DNA of 64,000 nt from Glossina fuscipes (GCF_014805625.2 NW_023998417.1:2572284-2636283); one strand, 5' to 3'; shown: positions 46,596 through 60,374, counted from the stretch's first letter. Notes: a model not told the origin generated them from the letters alone. Program-made: numbers and translations.

Positions 46596-49295
46596 TTTAT
46601 ATATATAATATATAGATGTGCGATATGTTATTCTTACGCACGCTTTAGTGTCTAATAATTTTCGAGTCATTACATGCGTCTATTTGTGGATTGTGAGGAA
46701 TTTACATCCACTTCCCCAGTTAGTCTATAAAATTGATCGTAGAATATGTTTAGGGTCCGTATTAGGGTCTTTTAGAAATTTTGCATTTTTCCTTGAGTCC
46801 AATAAAAGATGGACGGCCGCTTAAATCGAACATACCTTTACCGCAACAACACTAATTATTTTCGTTTCAACATTGACCGTGGGGCGGTAACGCATTGCTT
46901 TCACCACCTGAGCAAATTAATTTGTTAATTACGTTTATGTTTAATGTAAAGAAAAACTAGTCACCACACATTTTTCATATTCCAATATGACCTTTTTTTT
47001 TTTAAAAGCACCTCTCATGCCTTTTTTTTTTTTGCAAATTAATTAAAGAGTCAATGAAAGATAAGAAAAAAAAAAAAATATATAGGAATGCAAGAGTTAA
47101 GTGTAAAATTGTTATGTTTTCTCAAGTCATAGAAAGATCACAAGATAGAAGAATTTACTCTTCCATAGGTAATATGGAGAACTTTAGAGCTTTAGAGAAG
47201 TCGTGGAACGATTGTGTCTTCTTGATTAACGTTGGATTCTGAATATCTTTAGTATCGTTTGTCTGTCTATGGATCGGTGCATTTGCTCGCCCCCTGATGT
47301 GCCATATAATGAAATTCTACTGAAATATTTTCATTTTATAGAAACCGTTGCCCAGGATAAGTAGTAAAATTCCCAATTTATTCGCAATAGATATTTATGT
47401 GAAACTAGGAATCAACTAAACCTGCTTTGCTATCAATAAAAAAAAGAGTATAATCTACAATCGATATGAAAGAAGTTGATCTAAAGCTATGTATCGACTC
47501 GGCTAAAAGGTCAATGTTAAATGAAATCTGTTCAACCAACTGTTGCGCCCGTATTTAATAAACTATACCTAATTCTACAGTCTAAGAATCGCGGAAGAGA
47601 ATATCGCAAAGGAATATTCATTCCAGAGATTCGTCATCGTAAAGCCAGGTTTACTCGTTTCTAATCGGCAAAAATCGTTGCTGATTCAATTCATTTCAAA
47701 CACTTGTACTTTTTCATATATATATATATATGTATATATAGCTCCGTCCTTCCGTCAATATTATTCGTCAATATATATAATAATTTATTTTGACGCTTTT
47801 TAATTCAATTGTAAAGTGGTACCGTTGAAGGTAATTTGTCAAACAACATTAAAAAACAACAATGCCTAGAACTTGTAAATATCTCAAGTGCTTACCATAA
47901 TATTTACATGAGTTATTATAAAATTCAATTGATGTGTCCGTAAAACATATACTCGTCAAATTTATTTCATTCAACATTTACCTTGATTTTGAAAATATAT
48001 TTAGGAAAAGTTTCATTCGCGTGCATTTAAATAGCAATATTTCAATAAATAATATAAAATAAAAAAAAATAAAAATGAAAAAAAATAAAAAATTTGGAAG
48101 TATAAAATTATATACACTTCAGGTGAGCTTTAATGAATGAAATTTATGATCTGTACGTAAAACAACCGTTTAACACTTACCTGAGTTCTGTAATCAATTT
48201 AAAAAAAAAAAAAGTGCTAAATATTTATTCAACTATAACGATTTCTCCTTCAGAAAATTGAATATTTTTTTGCTTAATTAATTGACCGCAAATTGTTTGG
48301 TTGTTTCTTTTTTTTTTTTTTTCTTTCAACGCAATTTAATGCAATTTTTTTTTTTTTTTTTTTTGTACTTAAAATTGATATTAAATAATTTTTCTATCAG
48401 ATCAATGCATCTTTTTAATGTCAATTTTTATAAGGAGACCAATCAAAGAACTGAATTAAAGAATGAAATAGAAAGTGATATACTCGTTAGTGTGATGCCT
48501 TGTTTGTTATATAATTTTTCACTAATCTTCAAAGAATTTTTGATGGGCTTTTATCAATAATTAGAATATTATAATAGTCTATACGAATGGAAGGATTAAT
48601 TATGTCTATCCAATCCTTACGTTCATGCATCCGTATGACAACCGGCTGTAATAACAGGAATTACCAAATGTTGCTAGCAATAACTGTTAACAAAGCAACA
48701 GCACCTGTCTCCTCTGCGATGTTGCGAATGAATCAATGCCATTGCCTCGTCACGCGGCAGGTGAATTGCGAATTTGATAATTTCTCTTTTCTTTTTTTTT
48801 TTTATGTTTATGAGAGAGGAAATATATACTCAAACAACGACAAAAAGAGGCCATGTAGCAAAAAAAAAAAAAAAAAAAACGAAAGAACTTTAAAATTAAG
48901 AAACAAGAATCGAGCTAAGGACTGAAATATAATCCGTAGACTTATTAACTGCTGCTTATGAAAGAATCCATTAAGATGAAAGTCGGCGAGCTTTTTGCTA
49001 AGCAAATAGGTTAAAAAAACGATTCACAGGCGACTTAGAGTGATTCTCATTAATATTGAGTTTTTTCGCTCGACGAAAAGTAAATGCTTATTAAACCTAA
49101 AAATTTTTTTATTCTTTTGTGCTATTGGGGAAATACATATTAAAATGTAAAAAAAAAACAAGCAAAACATAATTCCAATAGACAAGAAAATGAATGATCT
49201 CCAAGAACTCAAAAAACATAGCATCATTAATATTTGGGTTTTTTTCACATAAGGAAGGATAACAAGAAAAAAACCAGCATATTATTAAAAATAAA
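46596..49295. other. AT-rich non-coding stretch with a more GC-balanced island
   Basis: T and A tracts occur at 46994-47002, 47022-47031, 47069-47080, 48070 and 48308-48364. The island 48600-48780 is less AT-rich and carries CACCTG (48702-48707) and CAGGTG (48758-48763) E-box motifs. It lies in a 112-codon frame (48587-48925) that ends in a poly-lysine run and is not a convincing gene. Confidence 0.55.
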
Positions 49296-49299
49296 TACA

Positions 49300-49625
49300 C
49301 GGTGGGACATACTTTTTGCTAAACAACGACACACTTTCTATAGTTTTCCCTTTGTAGGAACCAGAGATTTTACTCCATCCTTCTTGTAGTGTATCTTCCA
49401 TTTCTTAGACGGAAGAGATGTCGTGTTTTGCCACACGGCGGTCTAATTCATTTCACACATTTTTTGGGGGGTTTATGCTTAGTGATTGAGAAAGATGGGA
49501 CTTATATAGGAGCCATTCTTCAATTAAGCGGGCTTGAGATAGGCAGAATTTGAATGTTTCCTTCAATATCCTTAAATAACACTCCTTGTTTGTAAAAATT
49601 TCGACAGACGGTTCGACAAATAGAG
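49300..49625 (-). pseudogene. Tc1-family transposase C-terminal relic
   Basis: The C-terminal third of a Tc1-like transposase, read on the minus strand. It begins with NKECYLRILKETF (the family's N-x-x-x-Y-x-x-x-L region), then an RLIEEWL segment and LSQSLSINPPKNV-stop-NELDRRV. The last equals the family's [22 protein letters not shown]; the SPD and E positions are changed, so the third acidic catalytic site is lost. Next is LQEGWSKISG, matching the E-x-W-x-x-I-S motif, then K-x-I-E-S-V. It is a different relic from that at 31 kb. The upstream two thirds are missing or unrecognisable. Confidence 0.75.
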
Positions 49626-49629
49626 CGCG

Positions 49630-51180
49630 AACGGCAGGACGGATTTATTAATTAAAAAATTGGCTTGAAATGTTAAATGTCAACTAAAGCGTATTGCTAA
49701 CCATAAAAATTGAAAAGCGATGAAACGTCTTCCATTCTTATAAACTGTGCCAAATGCATTGTGGATAAAGCCGATAATAAAATGAAAAAGGCAAAGATGA
49801 AATTTTTATAACACAATCACTTTGGAATGACACTTAAGTATGACATCAATTTTAAGAGAGTTGATTGCTTTTTAGATATGATTAATTGCCTGAGACAGTA
49901 AAAAATTATATATATATATATATATATGTATACATATATAAAGGTATCACACAAACGAGCATATATCCATAAACTTTAATTATCAATTAAACAAAGTGCA
50001 TAGCCCGTTAACAATATGTAATTAATCGGTGTAAATCATTCTTTTTGAAAACTTTTTTTTTGGAAAATCTTTTCTTTTTGTTTTTTTTTCATATTCCTTA
50101 AAACACATTTTACAACTTGTACAATTAATTTATGGCGTAGTAGTTGATTTTTTTTCTTTTTTTTTTTTTTAGATATTTATTTTTATTTTTATGATCTTTA
50201 ACGGCACCTTAAATTGTTGGCTGGCTGGCTTAAAGCCAATTATTGTAGAAACAAAAAAAAAACCACATTAAGGAAATGAAAATACAAATGAATCATGTAT
50301 ACATACACACACACAAAAGATGAAAGAAAAATCAAGACTAAAGAGTGACGTGCTTTCTCTTTTGCTTTCATTGCTATCCTCATTGCTTTGCTATTCATTT
50401 CTCTTCGTTTTCTATCGATTGTTTTCTTTTTCCTATTTTTCTTTTATTGTTTTTTTTTTTATAGATAGATATACTCTTTGAACTTGAAATTTTCATTAGC
50501 ACATCATTGTTGTTAGCCATCTGCGTGGCAGACTCGTTTTACGATTCGATGTGCGACACTTAAGAGATAGTGAATCAAAAATCTCGCATATCTCTCCTAT
50601 TATATCGACGCCATCAGGTTATATTCACGTGTTCACGAAAATTTTGCACAAAAGTCAAACGCGACGTTAATGTCAAAACGGTTTTCGATATTTTATCCCA
50701 TCATTTTGTTTATCATTTTTTTCTCATGTTATACGAATGCACCGAAGTAATTTACAAAAGTAAATACATTTTTTTATCAGCCTATGATCGTAGCACAGTT
50801 CACGCATATAAACAACATGAACACATAAAGAGTCAAACACAATGGATGCGTGTGCCTTGCGCAATGCATTAAACAGTTAAAACACATAATTTGCTTTCCA
50901 ATTCCATCCAACTCTGCACTAAAAATGGTTGGCATGATGATTGGATTGAAAAATTTAATCATATCATTAAGTTTTATTTACGTAAACATTAAAAAGCCAA
51001 TTATTTGTTCCTTTTTTGTTTTGTAACTTAACAATAACTGATGTTACCAGTGTTTTTATCGCTTTCTATATGTATGCAGAGTTCGCAGTACAATTGGTAT
51101 CCTATATAGTGTTGAGCTGCGCAAATGATGCCACATTTTTGCTGCAAGGATAACAGTGATCGTGCGAACCGCTTATATGC
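49630..51180. other. AT-rich non-coding stretch
   Basis: (TA)n near 49907-49926, T tracts near 50145-50171 and 50449-50460, and a (CACA)n patch near 50305-50313. A 100-codon frame at 50570-50872 has mixed composition but no recognisable domain and is not called. Confidence 0.6.
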
Positions 51181-51188
51181 ATGTTTTA

Positions 51189-51204
51189 CGAAAGTGAAGC
51201 CAAG
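51189..51204. repeat. Left arm of a 16-bp inverted repeat
   Basis: CGAAAGTGAAGCCAAG is the exact reverse complement of 51367-51382, about 160 bp to the right. A third, diverged copy in direct orientation to the right arm is at 51513-51532. Confidence 0.85.
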
Positions 51205-51366
51205 GCAAATGTGCGATCGAGTCCTGTACATGTAGATCGTTCTGTACATTCTAGGACGTTTTTGTCGAAATCTTGAACGCCAATTCTATCCCGGACAGAA
51301 AGAGTTAGGAAAAACAGTTCAAAAAAACGCTGTGAGACTTGTAATATGTAGGAGCACCACTTCTAA

Positions 51367-51382
51367 CTTGGCTTCACTTTCG
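51367..51382. repeat. Right arm of a 16-bp inverted repeat
   Basis: CTTGGCTTCACTTTCG, the exact complement of 51189-51204. A diverged relative, AACTTGGCATCACTTTTGGA, lies at 51513-51532. The enclosed DNA shows no recognisable transposase. Confidence 0.85.
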
Positions 51383-51539
51383 GAAAGCTTTTTTTCCGTG
51401 AGTCCGTTTCTTGGCTTCCATAAATTTCTTTTTTCCTCGCTTTTTTTCTCTATTATAATAACAGCTGTTTTTTATTTGCCAATGGCATGATTGTTTTTAT
51501 ACTTAAAGCAACAACTTGGCATCACTTTTGGAGTGAAAC

Positions 51540-54500
51540 AAAATTGAAGCGATTCTGCAAAGAATCAAGAATTGGATTTGTACGTTCAATTCAAAGTGAA
51601 GTGCGACGAAACCAACCCTATTATAAGGTGTACAATAAAAACGGGTAAAATATCACTGTATCACTGGAAGATCATATCGCGCTTGAGACGAACGTGATTG
51701 TTTTGCTTATCAATGCTCAAGTACTCGCAATAAAAATAAAAATTTTCTGCGCAATCTGCCGGCATCGGCGCAGTGATGCATGCAAAGCTATATGTTTAAC
51801 TATATGTAAAGGCGTACAATAATCTCGTGAAGTGTGTAGCATATGCATATATTATTGCCTTGGGCTGTTTAAGACTTTCAAACAATTCATGCGTCTATTT
51901 GTCTCGAAAAAAGCTTATTGAAGCAAATGTTCTTTGTTTTTGTGTTCAGACATAGAGCTTAAAACAATAAAATATATATTAAAAATCGGAGAAAGGAAAA
52001 TTTTAAAATATGTTTCATAAAAAAAAAATTACAGTTAATAGCACATGTAAAAGTCTATGATTTGAAACAAAGTCTCATGCTTGCATGCTCTGAAATATGA
52101 AAGCCTAACAGACGTTGCTGTTGAAGTCCAAATGATTAGCTCTTTTAGCTCTGGCTGGGAAATTTTAACTCCTCCAATCTTTAGATGATTAGATGCCAGG
52201 AAAAAGCATCGATCGCAAGCCGCAGCGTTTCTATTTATATCGAACGATTGTTGATCATTAAAGAACGTGAAGCCTTTAATGTTCACTTCCATAGATTTGA
52301 TGACTTTTAAACGTTATGTTGTTTGTCCGGACTATTTATCAAAGAGCTAATTAGCCCTTATGCCATAATGAACACGACCGCAAATAGCTTTGTTGTATCT
52401 AAATAACTGCGTAGCGTTCAGAAAAAAGCAATTTTGTTTTTGTATTTTTGTTTTTTTTAATGAATAGTTTTTTTTCTATTTTTTTTTTTTTGTCGGCATG
52501 CACGTAATGCTCGCTCGTACGTTGGTGGCGCTAAATAAATTCCATTGATAATTATTAACAATCGCTAGCATTTTCACTCACTCTTTCCGAATTCTAAATT
52601 TGTTTTTTTTTTTTTTTTCATTATTATTCTTAATTAGTTTGATTTTTTGATTACAAATTTAAATAGCAAGCAATTCCGGTCACTGATAATGAAAAACTTG
52701 GTTAAATGTGATACGAGCAAGAAATAGATAGATAAGTCGGATGGATATAGAAAAGATAACGAACGATTCACCGATATATGTGTAATGATGACTTAGGATT
52801 TTGGATCGCGATATTGATTTAGGAAACCTATGCAGAAAAAAAAACCTTCAATTTTGTCTTTTACGGCTTTCCTATTATACGTCCCTGAAACATTCTTACT
52901 TTTCTACGTCAATACAAGGATTTGTCCGACTCTTCAGCTTTTTTTTTTTCTTGGCAATACTTTGAATTGATTTCTTTTATAAGGATTGGAGCATGCAAAG
53001 CAGGTGTACCTACGCTGCGATTTCGCTTATAATTGACACTTTTGTAAAGTTATATGCACTTTATGGCATCTTCGATCTTTAGCTAAGTAAGAATGCTATG
53101 AAGCGGTCAATGAACCTCTCTCTCTCTTTTAAGATTTTATCTAAAGACAAATGAAAAAGTAGAAAAATGCATTACTTGGAACGTTGAGGAGCACATTAAT
53201 TGTTAATTTTTTAAACCCCAGTGTCAGTGAAGAATATCGATCAATTAAAAGAATTAATAATTAAAACCAAATATAAATTGTACGTAAGTAAGTCGGCCAT
53301 TAACATGATTGGCATAAACTGATAGTTAAACACATTTGCTTTTGTGTGCCATTGATTTGGAAAATGGGGTATTTCGAGAAGCGAACAGGAATAAAACCTA
53401 ATATAAAAATTTATATTTGCCATCAATACAGCAATAAATAACCTTCAAGTGACTTTGCCGAAATTCGAAATTATGTTATATTGATTCTAATGGAAATATA
53501 TCTTGGATTCTATATATTTAATATAGTCTTGATCTGCCTAACTAGCAAAATCTATCTTACTAAATTACAAGTTGACAAAACAGAAAACTTTCTTATTTCA
53601 AATTAACATCGGAAAGCGGGTTAGGTTGGCATATAAATTTATTCGAAATTGAATCGAATACGTCTGCCCATGTTAAAAAAATTGTATTAGTTTAACATTA
53701 TTTACATTTTGATATTACATTTGCCTATGCATGGGGACATAAGCAAAACAACAACAAAGACAACATCAAGAACAACATTCAACAAATGTCAATCGTTTCA
53801 AATATCGTTCGTTACAAAATGAATCTAAATATTCTTTTTAATTAAATACATTTTGTTGTTGTTATTGCATCCGAATTGCGGAAATATTTTTATATTAAAG
53901 TTTAATGATTTATGTTATCAAATTTTATATTCATCAGCGAAAAATTAAGTTGTATTCATTTCGTCAAAACGTTTGCAACATCGGGAAAGATGCAAAATTG
54001 GTAAAAATAGATATCTGCTCGATCGATATCAAATTTTGAATCGATCCGTATGCATTGAACCGTATGCATCGTGCGTGGCACACGCAATATGGTGTAACAC
54101 ATATTGTGTTTAAAAGGTGTTTTTCTCGGAAAAAAAATTTTTGCACTTACTATCTATTATGGATGATCTGGAAGTGCTTCGATAAAAATGCAAAAATTAA
54201 CTCCGCCCATCCAAATTTCATTATTTGCGTTTTTTACCTTATTTCACTTTTTTTTTTAGGATAAAAGTAATGCAGGTATAAAAAAATTCGTCCATCTCTA
54301 TGTATAATTTTGTTAGCTATGGCTATTACTAATTTATTCATAGTTTTATTTATGTATAAATTACATATTGTACAATTATTTAACATGAGTTTTGCAAAAT
54401 TTCTTTTGATTCCTCTAAATATTAAATCCATTGCCTAATTAATTAATTCATAATTAAACACGTTTGTTGTTTACTGCAAGCAACTTAAAAGCTACTACAT

Positions 54501-56690
54501 ACCCGTCGGAGCGAATCATTGATTCTTCTAGCAACTTAAAAAATTCTTTATTTTCATCAGCGAAAGGCGAAATTGTACGTGATTTTTACTATTCAGATGG
54601 AATGGAATTCGATAGAATATCAAGATCATTTCTGAATTGATTTACCTATAACTGATTGCCTATAAGCAGATGCTTTTTTGTTAAAATTAAAAAAATCTCT
54701 ATTTTTCATTCGCTATTTTTAGACGACGGCTACACATCAATTTTCAAAGTGAATTTGATTCACCTGAAAATTATATTTATAGGAGGGAACAAAGTGTGAC
54801 AGTTAATTCATGACAAATATTAAATTTATTGATAGAAAATTTAACGCAACTGCACACATGCTAACCGTAGAAAATTCGTAGTTATAACTAATTGTGAATA
54901 TTGTTTAAAAAATTGGTACAATTAATTTGTAAAAGCTTTCAAAAGAAAATGTTTCGCTAATGTTTTTACACCTTTGCAACAAATGTTTAAGATGAATTGT
55001 AAATTAATGCCAAGGCGTCGTACTTATCATTAAAACGATGAATCGTCGACTCAGGCCGGTCAGATGTCTCCAGGGGTGTTTAACGTGGGTACCTAATAAA
55101 ACAAAAATAAAGCGATAACAAGTGTGATGTGTTGATGGGATACATTCATCAGTTCTGCTTTTACGCTGTTTTTTAATAAAAATCATTATATTTATAATTC
55201 TTAGAAGTCTAAGAGTAATACTTGGAAGCGATTTCTATCAATATAGTATATTAAGTTCTTGACGCTGTAGGAGACAGCATAAAATGGAGTAAAGTTAGAA
55301 AATTCTTTAAGAGAAAGCCTTCATTTGTTGAATGGGAGAAAACTAACCTTTAATTTTTTTCCAAAAAACTCCCGTTGTTGTTGGGTACGGGGTACAAATT
55401 CTAAAAAGTCGTAAAAACTGCATGCAATGCTGAATAATGTTACTATGCATTCCCATTATATATACCTTATGTATATACATATACATATATATATATTGTG
55501 AGGAGCCAAAGAAGCCCTCACAATATGTCTAAAAAATTTTCATAACTAATGCATGAAAATATTCTCGATTATTTTGCACATCATGGGGAAGTGTAAGATA
55601 TGTCTCCATTTACATGACTTCAGTTAGCATGGTTTTTAGGATAACTTCTTTTATCCTATGAAGCAAAGAAAGTTTACGGAATTGCGGATGAGTATGTATA
55701 GAAGGCGTATCGAAAATATTTAATCAACGCCGTCGTGGTGGGCAAGTAGGCATGGAAAATATGAAAAAATCTATTTACATAAAAAAAAAAATTATTAAAA
55801 TTTGTTTTCCAAGAGTACTCCTCTTATTTATTATAATTCTTTTCTTTTATACAACTTTTGTAAAAATCCAATCTAGAGATACGCATAATTTAATTTCATT
55901 GATAGCTATTGCTAAATATTCACTAATCACTTACGATGAAACTATAGCACGTAATAGATAAAAGTTCTTAAACATTTCTATTCATTTTTTGTTTTTGCCC
56001 CCACGTCTCCCTCGTCGCGAAAATATCATTTATTAAGAAAAACTACTTACACGGAAAATAGTTGTCTCTCCTTATCAAGATATTTTCATTAAATTTAATT
56101 GGTATGCGAGCGACATATGACGTTCATGGCATCGTGTAGCATTCAATTTTAAATGCTTATGTAGTTCATAGTGCATAAAATCAGGTCTATTTAAACAAAT
56201 GAGGTGATGCGATACTCAGTTTGCGAACTTAAATGATTAAAAAACTGTTAAATTCTAATTAAGGCAAGTGAGAAAATATGTGACATGTAACAGATACATA
56301 AGCGACGGTAATCGATAAAGACATGCAAAACTCAATTGATTTATACGCGTAACTAGCGCACACACTGATTATATCAATAATCGCTTAATTTTCATTGAAA
56401 AGAAAAAAGAAAATAATTCGTTACATCTTCAGGCTAAAGCAAAAAAAAAAAAAGAAAAAAATATTTGCTACTTCAATTGACAAATGGAATGGAATTAGGG
56501 GAACAAATGTTTCACTTCTTCACGTCATTCATGCACTATACGTTTATCTGGAAAAATGTATGAAAAACTTAATAATAAAGTTCGGTTAAGTTTTTGGCTG
56601 AAGGAGAAAGGTCGCAGTGTATTCTTCTATTGGGTAACTTTGGAGTAGATTGTGTCAAGCTGCAGTTTGCGAAATGGGAAATCACTTAAC
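51540..56690. other. AT-rich non-coding stretch
   Basis: No gene is supported. T tracts occur near 52482-52493 and 52604-52618. CCATTG and AACAAT flank an AT core at 52542-52562. 54290-54480 is AT-rich with TAATTAATTAATTC-type words. A hairpin at 55493-55526 is listed separately. Frames of 60-85 codons scattered here have no recognisable domain. Confidence 0.55.
55493..55526. repeat. Short inverted repeat (11-bp stem, 12-nt loop)
   Basis: ATATTGTGAGG and CCTCACAATAT are exact complements separated by 12 nt. It lies just after a (TA)-rich run. No gene context suggests a role. Confidence 0.8.
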
Positions 56691-56698
56691 TCTTTGAA

Positions 56699-56735
<37 letters not shown>

Positions 56736-56832
56736 GGGAGAGAGAGTTAGAGAGATAGAGAGATAGAGAGATAGAGAGATAGAGAGATAGGGAGATAGAG
56801 AGATAGAGAGATAGATAGAGAGAGATAGGTAG

Positions 56833-56876
<44 letters not shown>

Positions 56877-56976
56877 NNNNNNNNNNNNNNNNNNNNNNNN
56901 NNNNNNNNNNNNNNNNNNNNNNNNNNNNNNNNNNNNNNNNNNNNNNNNNNNNNNNNNNNNNNNNNNNNNNNNNNNN

Positions 56977-57022
<46 letters not shown>
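56699..57022. repeat. (GA)n/(GATA)n microsatellite interrupted by an assembly gap
   Basis: Left part 56699-56876 is GA with AGAGAT and GATA units. Right part 56977-57022 is pure (GA)n. Between them lie exactly 100 N (56877-56976), the customary length for a gap of unknown size. Frames across it are not real. Confidence 0.95.
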
Positions 57023-57026
<4 letters not shown>

Positions 57027-60000
57027 TATATTTCTTCTAAGGAGAATCATATTAATAGATTTCCAAGTCGGTATTAAAAGATTTGGCTTACGTCGATTGC
57101 TTTTTTTTTTTTAATTTGTACTGATTTTATGGGTCAATTAAAAAAGTATATGTTAGAGAGCTACACAAAGTTTTTTTTTTCAACCGATCGGAAATAGTTG
57201 TTCATTTTCCCTATTAACTAAACATTTGTTAATTAACATTTGTTCACTTATTATTCTTATTAAGCATTTATTTATAATATGAATTTCAATAAATTGTGTT
57301 TTTAATGGCTTTCTATATATATATTTCCCGTTACTACCTCGAATGTATGTATTTGTAATTTATTCCCAATTATGCATCAAGATATATCATATCAGTTATT
57401 TAGCTTTAATAGAAAGTGAAATCTTACACATTACTGAGCTTCTGTATTGATTTATTTACTTTTGGATTGAAATCTCTCATAGGTATTTGCGGTTATTGGA
57501 TATTTGAACAATCGATCACAACTAATTAAAGATATTTACGACATTTGATACTTCACAACTAGTTAACAAGAAAGTAAAAGATATCAATCTATTCATTCTT
57601 CTGGTCAAGTTAATGAAGAGTATAAAGATATGCAACAGAGATCTTATGGCATCTTTTTTTTGTGTCCCCGTCGAGATCGTGCTGAAATGGCTAAATAATG
57701 TAAATTTTTTTCATTGTCATCAACTTTTTAGTTCATCGATCATTCAGAAGGATTCCAAAAATTCCGGAAATTGTAATTTTTTTGATTGTAAAAAGTAACT
57801 TCAGATGTTTTCTTTACGAAAGTTCCAAATCAAGTTCACAAAATGAACCAATGGCTGTCACAAAATTGTCAAAAGAACTTACGACATAGTACGACTAACT
57901 GATCTTGTCTTGTACATAAATAATTTTGATTTTATTAAACGACCTATGAGAAGATGGATTGCTTGCTATTCATCCTTAAATCCACTATTTTGTGAGCAAT
58001 TATATAAAAAGGGACCCTCTCTATGCTCTAAATTCCGAATTCAATTTTTTTTTGCGATCATTTGGAAATTTCTTTCAAGAAAGAAATCATTTTTGATTTG
58101 TGGAATGTAAACAATGCATACAAGTGCCGATCCGAAATTATAGCTTCGTATGATTTTGATTGAGAAGTTTGCTTGAGAAACTTTTCTCAAATTTGTTTCT
58201 ACGGCCTTTGCTAGCGTAGATTTAATTTGAAATCGGTTAACTTGGTTCATGAGTCCGTCCACAGTTATCGAAGATTAATTCTTAGATTACGATTTCGAGT
58301 CTTTTCTTAGCATAATGTTTTCAAATTTTTTATTCTACATTAGTTGTTGGGCTGAGTCAAACTTTGTAGCATTTCATTCTATATAAATAAAGTTTTTCGT
58401 TTACGTAACCACTTACAGGCCGCCATCGATTAGTTTTTAAGAATTTTCAAAAATGTGATTTGATTTTTGTTGTTGTATGATTCTGTTATATACAGCCTAT
58501 ACAGTTCCTTTCAACTCGAAGATTTGTGTATATATATATATGTATATATGTATATTATTTTAAAATTAAGCCGTCAAATGTTATTTTATTCGATTTCATT
58601 TTTGCTTGAACGAACACTATAACTGAGACAGACAGTTATGGCTTAGAATCTGTTGCTGCATCTTAATTTAGATTTGCATACTATCAGAACACATTAATAG
58701 AATCAATCTTAAAAATGGATTTTAATAAAGTATTTCTCGAAAACATATACAGTCTTGCAAGCAATTTTATACCGAAAGAATCGAATTGTCTTATATACGA
58801 GGTTTTCACTATGGAAATGTTGGAGATCGTAGGTCATTGATTGAGACAAGCAATCAGTACCAGAGAGAGATGTCTCGATGAATAAAACAGACGTAATAGA
58901 ATAACGCATTTCGGTATTTCTAACGTTTTTATATCATTAATAATGGATTTCCGTGTTTCTTAGTCATTTCCATTTCATTTGGACATTAGCGAATTGTTGA
59001 CTTTTAAAGAAGTTTGCAAATTTTTCCTTGACTTTGATATAACACTTGGAATAAAACGGGTTTACATCACTGCTCTTCCAAAATTAGAGCTACACGCAAC
59101 ATGAGGGAGGAACCCTTTCATTATTGAGTTTTTTTTCTAATTTAAAAAAAAAAAAAAAACATCGTAACGCCGTCTTATAAACTATATAAACTAATGATGG
59201 ATGCAAAAATACCGAATACAATTTTTTCTTATTCGATATTTTGAGGCATTTTTTGTTGCAAAAAGCAAAACTTTGAATATTTGCAACAAAATAAAATTCA
59301 GTTTTATCTTTTTGGGGAATAGAAAAAACTAAGGTACATGCACATCGTCACTCGTATATATAAGTGTAAAGAAAATTTCAAGTTCAACGATGGGATAACT
59401 CAGTTGTTTTACTTTGAATTATTCATTATTCACTTTCGGTTGCCTGAAGGAGCTTTACCTTCTTCTTTTTTTTATGCTATTCTTTCCCAGTTATTATTTA
59501 TGTATATATATATATGATGTAATTTGATGTTGCACTGGGCTTTGCACCTTAAATAACATGAATCTTACGATCTTATCGATATTGAAGAAAAAGAAAAAAA
59601 CTTTTTTATAAAGTTTTCAACAATTTTAACGAGTGCCGGGTAAATATTATAACGCGATAGCTTACGTTTAAATAATTGATAATTTTTTTTGACATATTCT
59701 TAAGATCTTTATATTAAAAGCGCGAACTTTGCGTTGTGGGTTTTTTTTTTTTTTATTTTTTTTATTATTATTATTATTTTTTGTTTTTTTAATTTCACTT
59801 AATATTTGCTTTTAATAAATATTTTTTGTTTCCCATAAATTAAACAAAAATTTAAACATACTTTAATGATATTACTTTTGTGCGTTTTTAAATATTTTTT
59901 ATTTACTCAAAAAAAAAAAAGAAAAAAAAAACAATTTTTATTGATGATAAATAACATAAGCAAAAAAATTTATTTTAATAATGTATTTTATTTTCGATTT

Positions 60001-60374
60001 TTTGTTTACTTCTGTTTGTTGTCGGTTAAATAGCAGCTTTCGCGTTCCGGCCAATTCGAAGGTTTACATATGACTATAGTCAATGCCGTTCAACAGCTAC
60101 ATAGTTAGGTACATACGTGTATACTAAAATATTTATAAACAATCACCGGTTGGCAGAAAGATAGAAATAGAAGCAAAAGTCTAAATGCATGTATGTATTA
60201 CAAGCGATCGGTCGGTTAATCGTTCGGTCTACTGAACAACAACAAACCAATCGATTGACCATATGATCATTAAACGATTGTAAAGCAGAGAATCGTTGGT
60301 TGGTCCATCACTTCGCTATCATATATTAATGAGAAAGTTCTTAAACGTTTTTGACTTATCAAGATATCTTTACA

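Noticed and set aside
48587..48925. 112-codon frame as a gene
   Set aside because: The second half is a T tract followed by a poly-lysine run, and only the first 60 codons have complex sequence; kept only as a possible regulatory island.
54047..54110. Short repeats CCGTATGCAT (twice) and the TGCGTG/CACGCA mini-hairpin
   Set aside because: Too short to exceed chance in 64 kb, with no context.
56682..57050. 122-codon minus-strand frame
   Set aside because: It crosses 100 unknown bases and a GA microsatellite.
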